Assembly: GCF_016093275.1 (NCBI RefSeq) | Contig: NZ_JAEDAK010000001.1 | Coordinates: 248,001 to 312,000 of the forward strand | DNA: 64,000 nucleotides | From: Inhella proteolytica | GTDB lineage: Bacteria > Pseudomonadota > Gammaproteobacteria > Burkholderiales > Burkholderiaceae_C | Direction of reading: 5' to 3' | Shown: in pieces, positions 31,592 to 41,807 of the stretch | Numbering within the stretch: position 1 is the first letter of the stretch | Layout: each line of letters starts with the position of its first letter | Notes under the pieces: model-generated | The model's input: the letters and a program-made list of their open reading frames with translations, nothing else | The model's database searches: none | What the model was told of the DNA's origin: nothing | Program-made: the position numbers and the translations under genes

Positions 31592-33943
31592 TCAGCCGAC
31601 CGGCCGCACGCCCCAGGCCGGGGCGTTGGCCAGGGCGGCCATGAACTGCGGCCAGGCCGGGTCGGTCGTCATGCGTTGACGGGCCTCGGCCGCCCCGACC
31701 ACGCCATGCTCCACGGCATAGGCGAGCGCGGGCTGCAGATTGCCCCAGTAGCTGGTCGGGTCCGGGAAGTAGGCGCCGCGCAGGCTGTCGCCGCTTTGGG
31801 CCACATTGGCCTTGCCCAGTGTGGCCTGGTAGATCTGGCCCCAATGGGCGTACCACGGGCCGCTGCCGTCTTCGTAATTCAGGGTGTCGGACGGCGCAAT
31901 GGCCAGCGTGTACTGCGCGGCGTCGGCATAGTGGAACGCGTTGGCATCCCCCGGCGCCCCGAAGCGCCCGACGATGCTGCGCGCCTTCCAGGCAAAGAAG
32001 GCGTCGAGCTGCTGCTGGCTGGTGGGGCTCAGGGGCAGGCGCGCAGCCTTGACGTATCCCCAGGCGGCAGTCAGGAAGTCCTCCATCCAGGCCGCGTGCA
32101 TGTACTTGCTGTCGCCGCTCGTGTAGTCGCTGTAGGGCTTGCAGAAGCCTTGCGGGTGGCTGGGCCGCGCCACATAGCGCTGGTGCATGGCCTGAATATT
32201 GGCCTCCAGCACGCCCAGCCACGCCTCGCGCTGGGCATCGCCGTCGGGGCTCACCAGGAAGGCCTGCAGCAGGGTGCGCAAGGCCCAGGCGGCGCCCCGC
32301 GTGGTGTTGGCACCGGCTTCGCTGAGCAGCAGGCCTTGCGCGCCCTGGCGTGTGGTGTCGGTCTGCTTGAAGTGGTGAACCGCCGCCGCGAACTGTGTGG
32401 CCTCGCCGAAAAAGTGCCAGCCGCTGAGCAGGTAGGCCAGGTAGCCCAGCGAAGGGTGGTGGGTACTGGTCCATGTGGGGGCAGCCACGCCGCTGACGGC
32501 CGGTGTGAACGCGCCGGTGCTGCTGCTGCCCGTGCCCGTGATGCCGGCGCCGCCGCGCAGCACCAGGTTCGGGTACTGCGCGGGTCTGGGGGGCTGCAGC
32601 GTGACGGAGTCCCGTTGAACCAAGGGGTAGCGTCCGCTGCCCAGGGCATGCGCCATCACGGCATCCCAGGCGCGCGCATCGCCTTGGCTGACGAGGTAGC
32701 TCACATCCCATTCGGGCAACAAGCCGATCGACGGGTGATAGCCCGCGGTGCCCATGGCGGTGGGGTAGCCGAGCTGGCTCATCGGGGCATAGCTGCGCAC
32801 CTGGCGGTCCAACAGGCTCGCGCTGCTACCGGGGTGGTAGCTGGGTACCAGACCGGTGCGCTGCAGGGCCTCGGTGTCGTGGCGCACCGCTGCCCAGGCA
32901 TTCGGCTGGCGGCGGTAGGGCTGATTGCCGCTCAGCAGCGGCACGCGGCAGTGATGGGGCAGCTCGACGGTCTGGCCAAAGCGCTCCTGCCCCATCAACT
33001 GCAGGCTCAGGCGCCCTGCGAACGAGGTCGCACCGGGCCGGTCGAACCAGCTGTTCTCCAGCCAGGGCAGCAGCTCCCATTCGCCATCGGCCATCAGGCG
33101 AACCTCGATCCAGGCGCTGAGCTGGTCGGAGCCTGGCAGGGTTGCACGGTAGAGCCAGGCCGACATCCAGGGGCCGCGGGCCAGTTCGCGCACGCGGCCG
33201 GCGGACCACTGGCCATCCGCGGCACTCCGCGTGGCGGTGCGGCCGTGCAGGGCGTCCCAGGCCACCTCGCCCTGGCCCTCGAAGCGCATGCGCAGGTCCA
33301 GGGTGCTCAGAGCGCTGTCACCGACGGCGCTGCCTTCGGCTGCGGGCGCACGGGCCACCAGTTCAATGATTTGGCTTTGCCCTGCGGCCATCTCCAGGCG
33401 TCCCGCCAACAGCGCAAAGCGCACGCTGCCATCGGGCCAGCGGTTCAGCACGGCGGCCTGGAACTGCGTCAAGTTGCTGGCAGGCACTTGGCCGACGGGG
33501 ATGGCGCCGGGCCGAAAGGCCTGGCCAGCGCTGAAATAACGCGCCCCGGCATTGCCCCGGTTTTCGACCCAGAGCCGGGCCACGACCGAGCCGGGCGCCG
33601 GAGTGGGTGCCGGACTGGGCGCCGGAGTGGGTGCCGGACTGGGCGCCGGACTGGGCGCCGGAGTGGGTGCCGGAGTGGGTGCCGGAGTGGGTGCCGGAGT
33701 GGGTGCCGGAGTGGGTGCCGGAGTGGGTGCCGGAGTGGGTGCCGGAGTGGGTGCCGGAGTGGGCGCCGGAGTGGGTGCCGGAGTGGGTGCCGGAGTGGGT
33801 GCCGGAGTGGGTGCCGGGGCCGATCCGCCGCCCCCGCATGCGGGCGTGACCGCCGCTCCCATCAGTCCGGCCGCGGTGCCAAGCAGCAGGCTGCGGCGGT
33901 CGATTTCAGGGGGGCGAGGGCAGTCGGAGGGAAGGCGGGACAT
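31592..33943 (-). CDS. exported lipoprotein-like protein with APTP repeat linker and putative RIFT-barrel/lyase-like ectodomain
   Basis: 783 aa from ATG 33943. N-terminus: twin-arginine-like [19 protein letters not shown] and a lipobox-like VTPAC (Cys36). Then an 18-unit Ala-Pro-Thr/Ser-Pro linker (about residues 44-118), then a roughly 660-residue ectodomain starting [18 protein letters not shown]. The first domain has [18 protein letters not shown], reminiscent of the N-terminal RIFT barrel of PcRGLX/YetA-type proteins (rhamnogalacturonan lyase-like). Further on it has helical-barrel-like Trp/Tyr-rich sequence ([27 protein letters not shown]). The function is not established. Possible surface polysaccharide-acting protein; that is an inference. 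Confidence 0.72.
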   Translation of the reverse strand: MSRLPSDCPRPPEIDRRSLLLGTAAGLMGAAVTPACGGGGSAPAPTPAPTPAPTPAPTPAPTPAPTPAPTPAPTPAPTPAPTPAPTPAPTPAPTPAPSPAPSPAPTPAPSPAPTPAPGSVVARLWVENRGNAGARYFSAGQAFRPGAIPVGQVPASNLTQFQAAVLNRWPDGSVRFALLAGRLEMAAGQSQIIELVARAPAAEGSAVGDSALSTLDLRMRFEGQGEVAWDALHGRTATRSAADGQWSAGRVRELARGPWMSAWLYRATLPGSDQLSAWIEVRLMADGEWELLPWLENSWFDRPGATSFAGRLSLQLMGQERFGQTVELPHHCRVPLLSGNQPYRRQPNAWAAVRHDTEALQRTGLVPSYHPGSSASLLDRQVRSYAPMSQLGYPTAMGTAGYHPSIGLLPEWDVSYLVSQGDARAWDAVMAHALGSGRYPLVQRDSVTLQPPRPAQYPNLVLRGGAGITGTGSSSTGAFTPAVSGVAAPTWTSTHHPSLGYLAYLLSGWHFFGEATQFAAAVHHFKQTDTTRQGAQGLLLSEAGANTTRGAAWALRTLLQAFLVSPDGDAQREAWLGVLEANIQAMHQRYVARPSHPQGFCKPYSDYTSGDSKYMHAAWMEDFLTAAWGYVKAARLPLSPTSQQQLDAFFAWKARSIVGRFGAPGDANAFHYADAAQYTLAIAPSDTLNYEDGSGPWYAHWGQIYQATLGKANVAQSGDSLRGAYFPDPTSYWGNLQPALAYAVEHGVVGAAEARQRMTTDPAWPQFMAALANAPAWGVRPVG
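33590..33814 (-). repeat. 12-bp tandem repeat encoding Ala-Pro-Thr-Pro, about 18 units
   Basis: Plus-strand unit GGAGTGGGTGCC repeated about 18 times with single-base variants (GGACTGGGCGCC gives Ser; GGAGTGGGCGCC is silent). The core from about 33661 to 33810 is nearly identical from unit to unit. The unit length is a multiple of three, so copy-number change alters linker length without frameshift. Confidence 0.95.
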
Positions 33944-34044
33944 CGAACCATGGCCGTGCCGGGGGCACGGTCGGAAATGCGGAGCAGGGCGGCATCGTAG
34001 GCTTCGCGGCGGCGGGGCCCGTCCCCAGATGTAAACCGCCCCCG

Positions 34045-34050
34045 TAGAAT
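34045..34050 (+). promoter_or_regulatory. candidate -10 element for purL
   Basis: CCGTAGAATCCCGCATCC contains TAGAAT, 63 bp before the purL ATG, similar to the sdhC candidate. No good -35. Transcripts from here would include the terminator-like hairpin that follows. Confidence 0.35.
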
Positions 34051-34071
34051 CCCGCATCCCCCTTCCAGCTC

Positions 34072-34101
34072 AGCCGCGCCACTCGCGCGGCTCGCTTTTT
34101 T
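34072..34101 (+). terminator. terminator-like hairpin in purL leader
   Basis: Stem AGCCGCGC-cactc-GCGCGGCT followed by CGCTTTTTT. It ends 12 bp before the purL ATG. The upstream gene is divergent, so it does not terminate a known gene and may act on purL leader or a short RNA. Confidence 0.65.
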
Positions 34102-34113
34102 ATCGCGCACCCC

Positions 34114-37100
34114 ATGGCTTCTCACCACCATCTGCACGGTTTCGAAGGCGGCAACGCCTTGTCGGCGTTTCGGGCTCAGGCCCTTCTGGGCAAGTTGCAG
34201 GCGGTATTGCCGCGCGTGAAGGCGGTGCAGGCGCGCTACTGGCATTGGGTGGCCACGGCCCAGGCCCTGGATGCGGCGCAGACAGAGCGCCTGGCGGCGC
34301 TGCTGCGCTACGGCGAAGCGGCCGCGCCCGCGCCGAATGGCGCGGTGGCGAAGGTTCTGGTGACGCCCCGACTGGGTACGGTGAGCCCCTGGGCTTCCAA
34401 GGCGACCGACATCGCGCACAACTGCGGCTTCCCGATCCTGCGCGTGGAGCGCGTGACCGAGTACCTGCTGACCCTGGACAAGCCCTTGCTGGGCAGCGCC
34501 AAGCCCCTGAACGAGGCCGAATGGCAGCTGGCCGCGGGCCTGCTGCACGACCGCATGACCGAGTCGGTTCTGGTGGACCTGGAAGGCACCCGCCATCTGT
34601 TCGACGAGAAGGACGCCCAGGCGCTCGAGCGCGTGGACGTACTGGGCCAGGGCCGTGCGGCGCTGGAAGCCGCCAACCGGGATTGGGGCCTGGCGCTGTC
34701 GGATGACGAGGTGGACTACCTGCTGGACGCCTTTGCGCGCAAGCTCAAGCGCAACCCCAGCGATGTCGAGCTGATGATGTTTGCGCAGGCCAATAGCGAG
34801 CATTGCCGGCACAAGATCTTCAACGCCCAGTTCATCGTCGACGGCGAACCCCAGTCGCATTCGCTGTTCGGCATGATCCGCAACACCGAGAAGCTGAACC
34901 CGCAGCGCACCGTCATCGCCTATGCCGACAACGCGGCGGTGATGGAGGGTTCGACCATCGAGCGCTGGGTGCCCGGCGAGGACGGCGTGTACCGCGCCCG
35001 CACCGAGCAGGCCCAGGTGCTGATGAAGGTGGAGACGCACAACCACCCGACCGCCATCTCGCCCTTCTCGGGCGCGGCCACCGGTGCGGGCGGCGAGATC
35101 CGCGACGAAGGCGCCACCGGCCGTGGGGCGCGGCCCAAGGCGGGCCTGACGGGCTTCACCGTCAGCCACCTGCGCCTGCCCGGCCTGAGCGAAGCCTGGG
35201 AAACGCCGGAAAGCAAGCCGGCGCACATCGCCAGCCCGCTGCAGATCATGATCGAGGGCCCGATCGGTGGCGCCGCCTTCAACAACGAGTTCGGCCGTCC
35301 GAACCTGCTGGGTTATTTCCGCGCCTACGAACAGGCCGTGGCCGGCGTGCAGCGCGGCTATCACAAACCCATCATGATTGCCGGCGGCATCGGTGCCATC
35401 CGCGCCGACCTGACCAAGAAGATCGAGTTCCCCGCCGGCACCCTGCTGATCCAGCTGGGTGGCCCGGGCATGCGCATTGGCATGGGCGGCGGAGCCGCCA
35501 GTTCGATGGCGGCCGGCGTCAACAGCGCCGAGCTGGACTTCGATTCGGTGCAGCGCGGCAACCCCGAGATCCAGCGCCGCGCGCAGGAGGTGATCAACCG
35601 CTGCTGGCAGCTGGGCGTGGACAACCCCATCCTCGCCATCCACGACGTCGGTGCCGGCGGCATTTCGAACGCCTTCCCCGAATTGGTGAATGACGCCGGC
35701 AAGGGCGCCCGCTTTGACCTGCGCGCCGTGCCGCTGGAAGAGAGCGGCCTGGCGCCCAAGGAGATCTGGTGCAACGAGAGCCAGGAGCGCTACGTGATGG
35801 CGATTGCGCCGGAGTCGCTGCCCCTGTTCCAGGCCTTCGCCGAGCGCGAGCGCTGCCCGTTTGCGGTGGTGGGCCGCGTGACCGACGAGAAGCAGCTGCG
35901 TCTGGACGACCCCCTGCACCCGCAGGCCACCCCCATCGACATGCCGATGGACGTGCTGCTCGGCAAGCCGCCCAAGATGACGCGCGACGTGGCCCGTGTG
36001 GCGCGCGACGCCGGCCGCTTCGTGGCCGACGGCATCGAACTGGAGCCGGCCGCACGCGCCGTGCTGCGCCACCCCAGCGTGGCCAGCAAGCGCTTCCTGA
36101 TCACCATCGGCGACCGCACCGTGGGCGGCCTGACGCACCGCGACCAGATGGTCGGCCCCTGGCAGGTGCCGGTGGCGGACTGCGCCGTCACCCTGGCGGA
36201 CTACCAAGGCCTGGCCGGCGAGGCCATGGCGATGGGTGAGCGCACCCCGCTGGCCGCGGTGGACGGCCCGGCCTCCGGCCGCATGGCGGTGGCCGAGGCC
36301 ATCACCAATTTGCTGGCGGCGCCCATCGAGCTTCGGCATGTGAAGCTGAGCGCGAACTGGATGGCCGCCTGCGGCGAGGCCGGCGAGGATGCGGCCCTGT
36401 TTGACACCGTCAAGGCCGTGGGCATGGAGCTGTGCCCGGCGCTGGGCGTGGGCATTCCGGTGGGCAAGGACTCGCTGTCCATGCGCACCAAATGGAACGA
36501 GGGCGGGGACGGCCAGCAGGTCACCGCCCCGGTCTCGCTCATCATCACGGCCTTCGCCAGCCTCCCCACGGTGGCCGGCACGCTGACGCCGGAGCTGGCC
36601 CGCGAGGGGGATTCGGTGCTGATCGCCGTCGATCTGGGGCGGGGCCAGGGCCGCATGGGCGGCTCGATCCTGGCGCAGACGCAGCAGCAGTTCGGCGGCG
36701 CCGTGCCCGATCTGGATTCGCCCGAGTTGCTGGTGAACCTGGTCAACGCCATCAACGCCCTGCGGGCACAGAACCTGGTGCTGGCCTATCACGACAAGAG
36801 CGACGGCGGCCTGTGGGCCACTGCCTGCGAGATGGCCTTTGCCAGTCGGCTTGGTCTGGCACTGAACATCGACATGCTGGTGACCGAGAGTACCGGCGTG
36901 GACGACAGCAGGGCCGAGATGGGCGACGCCAAGAACTGGGCGGCCCAGGTCAGCGGCCGCCGCCACGAGCAGACCCTGCGGGCCCTTTTCAACGAGGAAC
37001 TGGGCGCGCTGATCCAGGTCAGCGCCGCGCAGCGCGATGCCGTGTTCGCCATCTTGCGCCAGCACGGCCTATCCGCGCACAGCCATGTGGTGGGCAAGCC

Positions 37101-38103
37101 CAGCACGGATGGCGCGATCTCGGTCTGGCGCGACGCGCAGTGCGTGCTCAAGCTCAACCTGGCCGAGGCCCTGCAGGAGTGGGAGAAGGTCAGCCATGGC
37201 ATTGCCCGCCTGCGCGACAACCCCGCCTGCGCCGACGCCGAATACACGCTCGCCACCGATCCGCAGGCGCCCGGCCTGCACCGCCATCTGAACTTCGACC
37301 CCGCGCAGGACGTGGCCGCCGCCTTCAAGGCCGCCAGCAAGCCGCGCGTGGCCATCCTGCGCGAGCAGGGGGTGAACTCGCATGTCGAGATGGCCTATGC
37401 GATGCACCTGGCCGGCTTCGAGACCGTGGACGTGCACATGAGCGATCTGCAGTCCGGTCGCCAGGCGCTGAAGGACTTCCGCGGCTTCGTGGCCTGCGGT
37501 GGCTTCTCCTACGGCGACACCCTGGGCGCCGGCGAGGGCTGGGCTCGCTCCATCCTCTTCGATGACGGCCTGAAGGCCCAGTTCGAGGCCTTCTTCGCCC
37601 GCCCGGACACTTTCGCGCTGGGCGTGTGCAACGGCTGCCAGATGCTGGCTGCGCTGGCCGCGATGATCCCAGGCGCACAGGCCTGGCCGAAGTTCGTGCG
37701 CAATGCCTCCGAGCAGTACGAGGCGCGCCTGACGATGGTCGAGGTGCTGGACTCGCCCTCGATCTTCTTCACCGGCATGGCCGGCAGCCGTGCCCCCATC
37801 GTGGTGGCCCATGGCGAAGGCCGGGCCGACTTCAGCATGCAGGGCGACGCCGCCAGTCTGCAGCGCGCCATGCGCTTCGTCGACGGCGCCGGCCAGCCGA
37901 CCGAGGCCTACCCGCTGAACCCGAATGGCAGCGCGGGCGGGCTCACGGCCGTCACCACGCCGGACGGCCGCTTCACGGCCATGATGCCGCACCCTGAGCG
38001 CGTGTTCCGCAATGCGCAGATGAGCTGGCGCGGCGAGGCGGATCTGGCGGCGCACTCGCCGTGGATCCGCATGTTCCAGAACGCGCGGCGCTGGTGTGCA
38101 TAG
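34114..38103 (+). CDS. purL: phosphoribosylformylglycinamidine synthase
   Basis: Large single-chain FGAR amidotransferase of purine synthesis. The 1329-aa product has a His-rich N-terminus ([17 protein letters not shown]), the synthetase core with [45 protein letters not shown] and the GGAASSM loop, a second AIRS-like domain with PVGKDSLSM and [13 protein letters not shown], and a C-terminal glutaminase with [11 protein letters not shown], the nucleophile VCNGCQML and the HPERVF His. The length is typical. Confidence 0.98.
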   Translation: MASHHHLHGFEGGNALSAFRAQALLGKLQAVLPRVKAVQARYWHWVATAQALDAAQTERLAALLRYGEAAAPAPNGAVAKVLVTPRLGTVSPWASKATDIAHNCGFPILRVERVTEYLLTLDKPLLGSAKPLNEAEWQLAAGLLHDRMTESVLVDLEGTRHLFDEKDAQALERVDVLGQGRAALEAANRDWGLALSDDEVDYLLDAFARKLKRNPSDVELMMFAQANSEHCRHKIFNAQFIVDGEPQSHSLFGMIRNTEKLNPQRTVIAYADNAAVMEGSTIERWVPGEDGVYRARTEQAQVLMKVETHNHPTAISPFSGAATGAGGEIRDEGATGRGARPKAGLTGFTVSHLRLPGLSEAWETPESKPAHIASPLQIMIEGPIGGAAFNNEFGRPNLLGYFRAYEQAVAGVQRGYHKPIMIAGGIGAIRADLTKKIEFPAGTLLIQLGGPGMRIGMGGGAASSMAAGVNSAELDFDSVQRGNPEIQRRAQEVINRCWQLGVDNPILAIHDVGAGGISNAFPELVNDAGKGARFDLRAVPLEESGLAPKEIWCNESQERYVMAIAPESLPLFQAFAERERCPFAVVGRVTDEKQLRLDDPLHPQATPIDMPMDVLLGKPPKMTRDVARVARDAGRFVADGIELEPAARAVLRHPSVASKRFLITIGDRTVGGLTHRDQMVGPWQVPVADCAVTLADYQGLAGEAMAMGERTPLAAVDGPASGRMAVAEAITNLLAAPIELRHVKLSANWMAACGEAGEDAALFDTVKAVGMELCPALGVGIPVGKDSLSMRTKWNEGGDGQQVTAPVSLIITAFASLPTVAGTLTPELAREGDSVLIAVDLGRGQGRMGGSILAQTQQQFGGAVPDLDSPELLVNLVNAINALRAQNLVLAYHDKSDGGLWATACEMAFASRLGLALNIDMLVTESTGVDDSRAEMGDAKNWAAQVSGRRHEQTLRALFNEELGALIQVSAAQRDAVFAILRQHGLSAHSHVVGKPSTDGAISVWRDAQCVLKLNLAEALQEWEKVSHGIARLRDNPACADAEYTLATDPQAPGLHRHLNFDPAQDVAAAFKAASKPRVAILREQGVNSHVEMAYAMHLAGFETVDVHMSDLQSGRQALKDFRGFVACGGFSYGDTLGAGEGWARSILFDDGLKAQFEAFFARPDTFALGVCNGCQMLAALAAMIPGAQAWPKFVRNASEQYEARLTMVEVLDSPSIFFTGMAGSRAPIVVAHGEGRADFSMQGDAASLQRAMRFVDGAGQPTEAYPLNPNGSAGGLTAVTTPDGRFTAMMPHPERVFRNAQMSWRGEADLAAHSPWIRMFQNARRWCA

Positions 38104-38281
38104 GTCCCCCCCGAAGCGGCCTGGCGGCCGCCCTACGGGCCAGCCAAGGCCTGAGACCTTGGCCTTCGGCAGGCACGCTCAGCCCTCAGGGCTGCCCGTG
38201 TCCAGCCTCAGCCCTCCAGGGGGCGCCGCCTGCCGCCCGGCAAAGCCGGTTCCGCGGTGGCACCCTGAAAGACACCCGTCT

Positions 38282-41200
38282 TTAACCGGTCGCTCGTAGG
38301 GCATCGGCGGTTTCGCGGGCGTGCGGGGCCACCAGGGGCAGCTTGAAGATGAAGCTCGTGCCCTGGCCCGGGGCGGAGCGCAGCTCCACCTGCCCACCCA
38401 GCACGCCGGTGGCGATGTTGTAGACGATGTTCAGGCCCAGGCCGGTGCCGCCCTGGCCCATCTTGGTGGTGAAGAAGGGGTCGAAGGCGCGCCGGCGCAC
38501 CTCCTCGTTCATGCCCACGCCGTTGTCGCTGACCTGCAACTCCAGGTGCTCGCCGTCTTCCAGCGCACGCGCCTCGATCCAGATCTGCGGGCTGGCCACG
38601 CCATCGAAGGCGTGGACCTGGGCATTCAGCACCAGATTGGTCAGCAGCTGACCGAGCGCGCCGGGGTAGCCGTCCAGGTCCTGCGCCAGCTCGATGCGGG
38701 TGTGCAGGCCGATCTGCGAATGCTTGAGCTTGGGCCGCAGCACCGAGAGCACGTCCTCCACCAGCGTGGCAAGCGGAAAGCGGCGCCGCTGCTCGCTGGT
38801 CTGGTCCACCGACACCTGCTTGAAGTGCGAGACCAGGTCGGCGGCGTTGCGCAGGCCGCGCAGCAGCAGCTCGCTGGCGCCATGCGCTTCGGCCAGGAAG
38901 GAGGCGAGGGCAGACTTGCGCAGGCTGTTGGCCTCGAAGGCGCGATGCACATCGCGGCTGCGTTCCTCCAGCGTGGAGGCGGCTGTCAGGCAGTTGCCGA
39001 TCGGGGTGTTGAGCTCGTGCGCCACGCCGGCCACCAGGGAGCCCAGGGCGGCCATCTTCTCGGCGCGCAGCAGCTCGTCTTGGGCCTGCTGCAGGGTCTG
39101 CATGGCGCTGCGCAGTTCTGCGGTGCGGGCCTGCACGCGTGCCTCCAGCTCGGCGTTCAGCTGCTCCAGCTGGGCCTGCGCGCGCGCCTGCTCGCTCACG
39201 TCCAGGCAGATGGCCAGGTAGGCCAGCGGGTGGCCATCGGCATCGCGCATCTCGTTGAAGCGCAGCGCCCCCTGCACGCGCTCGCCGTTCTTGCGCAAAT
39301 AGACCCAGTGGCTCAGGCTGCTGTGGCCGTCGGCATCCAGATTGAGCGTGAAGAGCTCGTGCTTGTGCACCGGCCGGCCGAGCTCCTGACTCAGGGTGTC
39401 GGCGCGGCGCTGCAGTTCCTGGGCGTCGTGGAACATCAGGGCGTTGCGGCCGATCACCTCCGCGGCGCTGTAGCCGAACAGCTGTTCGGCGCCGCGATTG
39501 AAAAGCTCCACCCGCCCGTCCAGCGCCACCACGAGGATGCCGACATCCATGGCCGAATCGAGCACGGCCTGCAGGCGCCGGTTGCTGGCGGCCAGGGCAT
39601 CCTGGGCGCGCAGCTGCTCGCTGATGTCCAGCACCACGGCCAGGTAGCCGATGTGCTGGCCCTGCAGGTCGTGCAGGCGCGTGAAGGTGTGCGAGACGCG
39701 CAGGTGCTGGCCGTTGTCGCGGCGCACATAGGTCCAGATGCGGCGGTGCCCGCCGTCCAGGCCGGCGGCCTGGCGTTCAAACACCTCGTGGCGCTGCACC
39801 AGCCGGCCCTGCTCGGCGCTCAGGCGCTGGGCCTCCTGCTCGATCTCGTCGCGTGCGTGGAACTCGCGTGCCTGCAGGCCCAGGGCCTCGGCGGCGTTGC
39901 AGCCCAGCAGGCGCTCGGCACCGCGGCTGAAGAGGGTGACATGGCCCTGCAGATCGACGGTGATGATGCCGACCTCGATGGCCGAGTCGAGCAGGGCCTG
40001 CAGGCGCTGCGCCACCTCGCGCTCGGCGCGCTGGGCGGCGAGCTGGGCGCTCTGGTCGAGCGCGATGCCCAGATGCCCGAGCAGGCTGCCGGCGCGGTCG
40101 CGCACCTCGGAGACGGTGAGCGAGACCGTCAGCGCCTGGCCGCTGCGGGTGCGGAAGGTCCACAGCCGCGTCTCACTGCCGGTGCCGCGCGCCGGCAGCA
40201 CGAAGACTTCCTCGCTTGCCACCGGCCGCCCGAAGCGCGCGCTGAGCTCGCGCGCGCGCTGCTCGATCTCGGCCGGGTCGTGGAAGCGGTGGGGCGAGCT
40301 GCCCAGCACCTCGTCGGCGCGCCAGCCCAGCATGCGTTCGGCGCCGCGGTTGAAGACGGTGATGCGGTCGTCGGCATCGGTGGCGATGATGGCCACCTCA
40401 AGCGCCGCGTCGAACAGGGCCTGCAGGCGGTCGTGGGCCTCGCCCAGCTCCTCGCTGGAGCGCCGCAGTTCCAGCTCGGCCGCGCGGATCGCCGTCAGGT
40501 CCCGTCCAGTGCCGCGGTAGCCGCAGAACTGGCCCTGTTCGTCGAACACCGGTGCCCCCGACACGCTGACGTGGATGACCTGCCGGTCCGGCCCGAGCAG
40601 GCTGTACTCGAAGTCCCGGAAGGCCTCGTGCCGTTCCAACTGCGCGCGGTGGGCCGCCCAGTCCGGCCCGGGCAGCAGGTTCGGGGCTTCCCAGCGGCGC
40701 AGGCCTAGCAGGGTGTTCAGCGAGCCCAGCACGCTGGCATCGCTCTTGGAGAGGTAGGTCAGGCGGAACTGCGCGTCCTGCTCCCACAGCCAGTCCGAGG
40801 CCATGGCCACCAAGCCCTCGTAGCGGGCCCGTGCAGCCTCGGCTTCCTCATGGGCCTGGCGGCGCTGCTCGATCTCACGCGCCAGCTCGGCATTGCGCAG
40901 CTGCAGCAGGCGGCGGCGCTGGCCGAGGGCAAAGCTCAGCCCGCAGACCAGCAGGCCACCGGCCGCCACCCCCAGCACCGCGGGGTCGCCCCAGTCGCGT
41001 CCGGTCCGCCAGCCCTGCGGCGGGCGACCCAGCAGCAACCACTGCGCGCCCGGCAGGCGCAGGGGCACGTGCGCCGTGTCCTGGGTTGGCAAGCGGGCAT
41101 CGCCCCAGATCGCCTCACCCGCGCTGCCATCGGGGCGCTGCTGGAACAGGCCCAGCTGCAGCTCTCGCTCGGGCAGCTGGGCCAGGGCCATGAAGCGCTG

Positions 41201-41770
41201 CAGATCGGCCACCAGCGAGACCGAGCCCCAGTACTGCTCGCCCTCCGGCGTGTTGACGAAGACCGGGTTGCGCTGGATGACGCCCAAGCCGCCCTGCACC
41301 AGCTTCACCGGCGCGTAGATCAGGCTGCGGTGGGCGCTGCGCGCGGCCTCGATCTGGGCCCACTGCGCCGGCACGGTGCGGTAGTCCAGCCCCAAGGCCT
41401 TTTCATTGCCGCGCAGCGGGTGCACCAGGCGCACCACATCGTCCGGTGCGGCCACCACATTGCGGACCTGCGGCCGCTCGGCCTGCAGGGCCTCGACATG
41501 GCGGCCGAAGCGTTCGGCGCTGAGGTCGCCATCCACGCGGATCAGCACCACCAAGCCGGCCGCCGGGCTGAAGGTGGACTCCACCACCAGATCCAGCCGG
41601 GCCTGCGCCTCGCTCAGCAGGCGCTGCACCTCGCGGCGCTGCGCCTCGATGCGGTCCGTGGCGCGCAGATCGGCCGTGGCCAGCACCACGCCCACGCACA
41701 GCAGGCAGGTCAGCAGGCTGGGCCAGTGGAACAGCCAGTGTTTCAGCGGTGCGCGCGTGGGGCCGGGCAT
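38282..41770 (-). CDS. membrane sensor histidine kinase with CHASE and four PAS domains
   Basis: Orphan two-component kinase, 1162 aa from ATG 41770 (a GTG three codons upstream is possible). A first helix (about 13-33), a CHASE ectodomain (about 60-240, with VHPLRGNEKALGLDY), a second helix (about 265-283), four PAS domains (about 318-435, 455-590, 595-725, 730-860), a coiled coil, the phospho-acceptor VAHELNTPIGN with His near residue 919, and an HATPase domain with NLVLNAQVHAF, VSDNGVGM and GGTGLGLNIVYNIA. PAS2 to PAS4 resemble one another (LQAL.DSA.EVGI), suggesting internal duplication. No response regulator is adjacent, and the ligand is unknown. Confidence 0.92.
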   Translation of the reverse strand: MPGPTRAPLKHWLFHWPSLLTCLLCVGVVLATADLRATDRIEAQRREVQRLLSEAQARLDLVVESTFSPAAGLVVLIRVDGDLSAERFGRHVEALQAERPQVRNVVAAPDDVVRLVHPLRGNEKALGLDYRTVPAQWAQIEAARSAHRSLIYAPVKLVQGGLGVIQRNPVFVNTPEGEQYWGSVSLVADLQRFMALAQLPERELQLGLFQQRPDGSAGEAIWGDARLPTQDTAHVPLRLPGAQWLLLGRPPQGWRTGRDWGDPAVLGVAAGGLLVCGLSFALGQRRRLLQLRNAELAREIEQRRQAHEEAEAARARYEGLVAMASDWLWEQDAQFRLTYLSKSDASVLGSLNTLLGLRRWEAPNLLPGPDWAAHRAQLERHEAFRDFEYSLLGPDRQVIHVSVSGAPVFDEQGQFCGYRGTGRDLTAIRAAELELRRSSEELGEAHDRLQALFDAALEVAIIATDADDRITVFNRGAERMLGWRADEVLGSSPHRFHDPAEIEQRARELSARFGRPVASEEVFVLPARGTGSETRLWTFRTRSGQALTVSLTVSEVRDRAGSLLGHLGIALDQSAQLAAQRAEREVAQRLQALLDSAIEVGIITVDLQGHVTLFSRGAERLLGCNAAEALGLQAREFHARDEIEQEAQRLSAEQGRLVQRHEVFERQAAGLDGGHRRIWTYVRRDNGQHLRVSHTFTRLHDLQGQHIGYLAVVLDISEQLRAQDALAASNRRLQAVLDSAMDVGILVVALDGRVELFNRGAEQLFGYSAAEVIGRNALMFHDAQELQRRADTLSQELGRPVHKHELFTLNLDADGHSSLSHWVYLRKNGERVQGALRFNEMRDADGHPLAYLAICLDVSEQARAQAQLEQLNAELEARVQARTAELRSAMQTLQQAQDELLRAEKMAALGSLVAGVAHELNTPIGNCLTAASTLEERSRDVHRAFEANSLRKSALASFLAEAHGASELLLRGLRNAADLVSHFKQVSVDQTSEQRRRFPLATLVEDVLSVLRPKLKHSQIGLHTRIELAQDLDGYPGALGQLLTNLVLNAQVHAFDGVASPQIWIEARALEDGEHLELQVSDNGVGMNEEVRRRAFDPFFTTKMGQGGTGLGLNIVYNIATGVLGGQVELRSAPGQGTSFIFKLPLVAPHARETADALRATG

Positions 41771-41807
41771 GCGCTTCACGCTAGCACAGGGCCTTCCTGT
41801 GCCGGCC

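Noticed and set aside
33590-33814. Possible CRISPR-like array
   Set aside because: The units are contiguous 12-bp repeats with no spacers, and they are in frame inside a coding region.
33862-37065. 1067-codon open frame opposite purL
   Set aside because: Same reason: purL carries all catalytic motifs on the plus strand, and the antisense product has only compositional bias.
38104-38281. Hairpins in the purL/kinase gap (GCCAAGG/CCTTGGC and AGCCC/GGGCT)
   Set aside because: Short stems without T-runs; nothing else in this 178-bp convergent gap.
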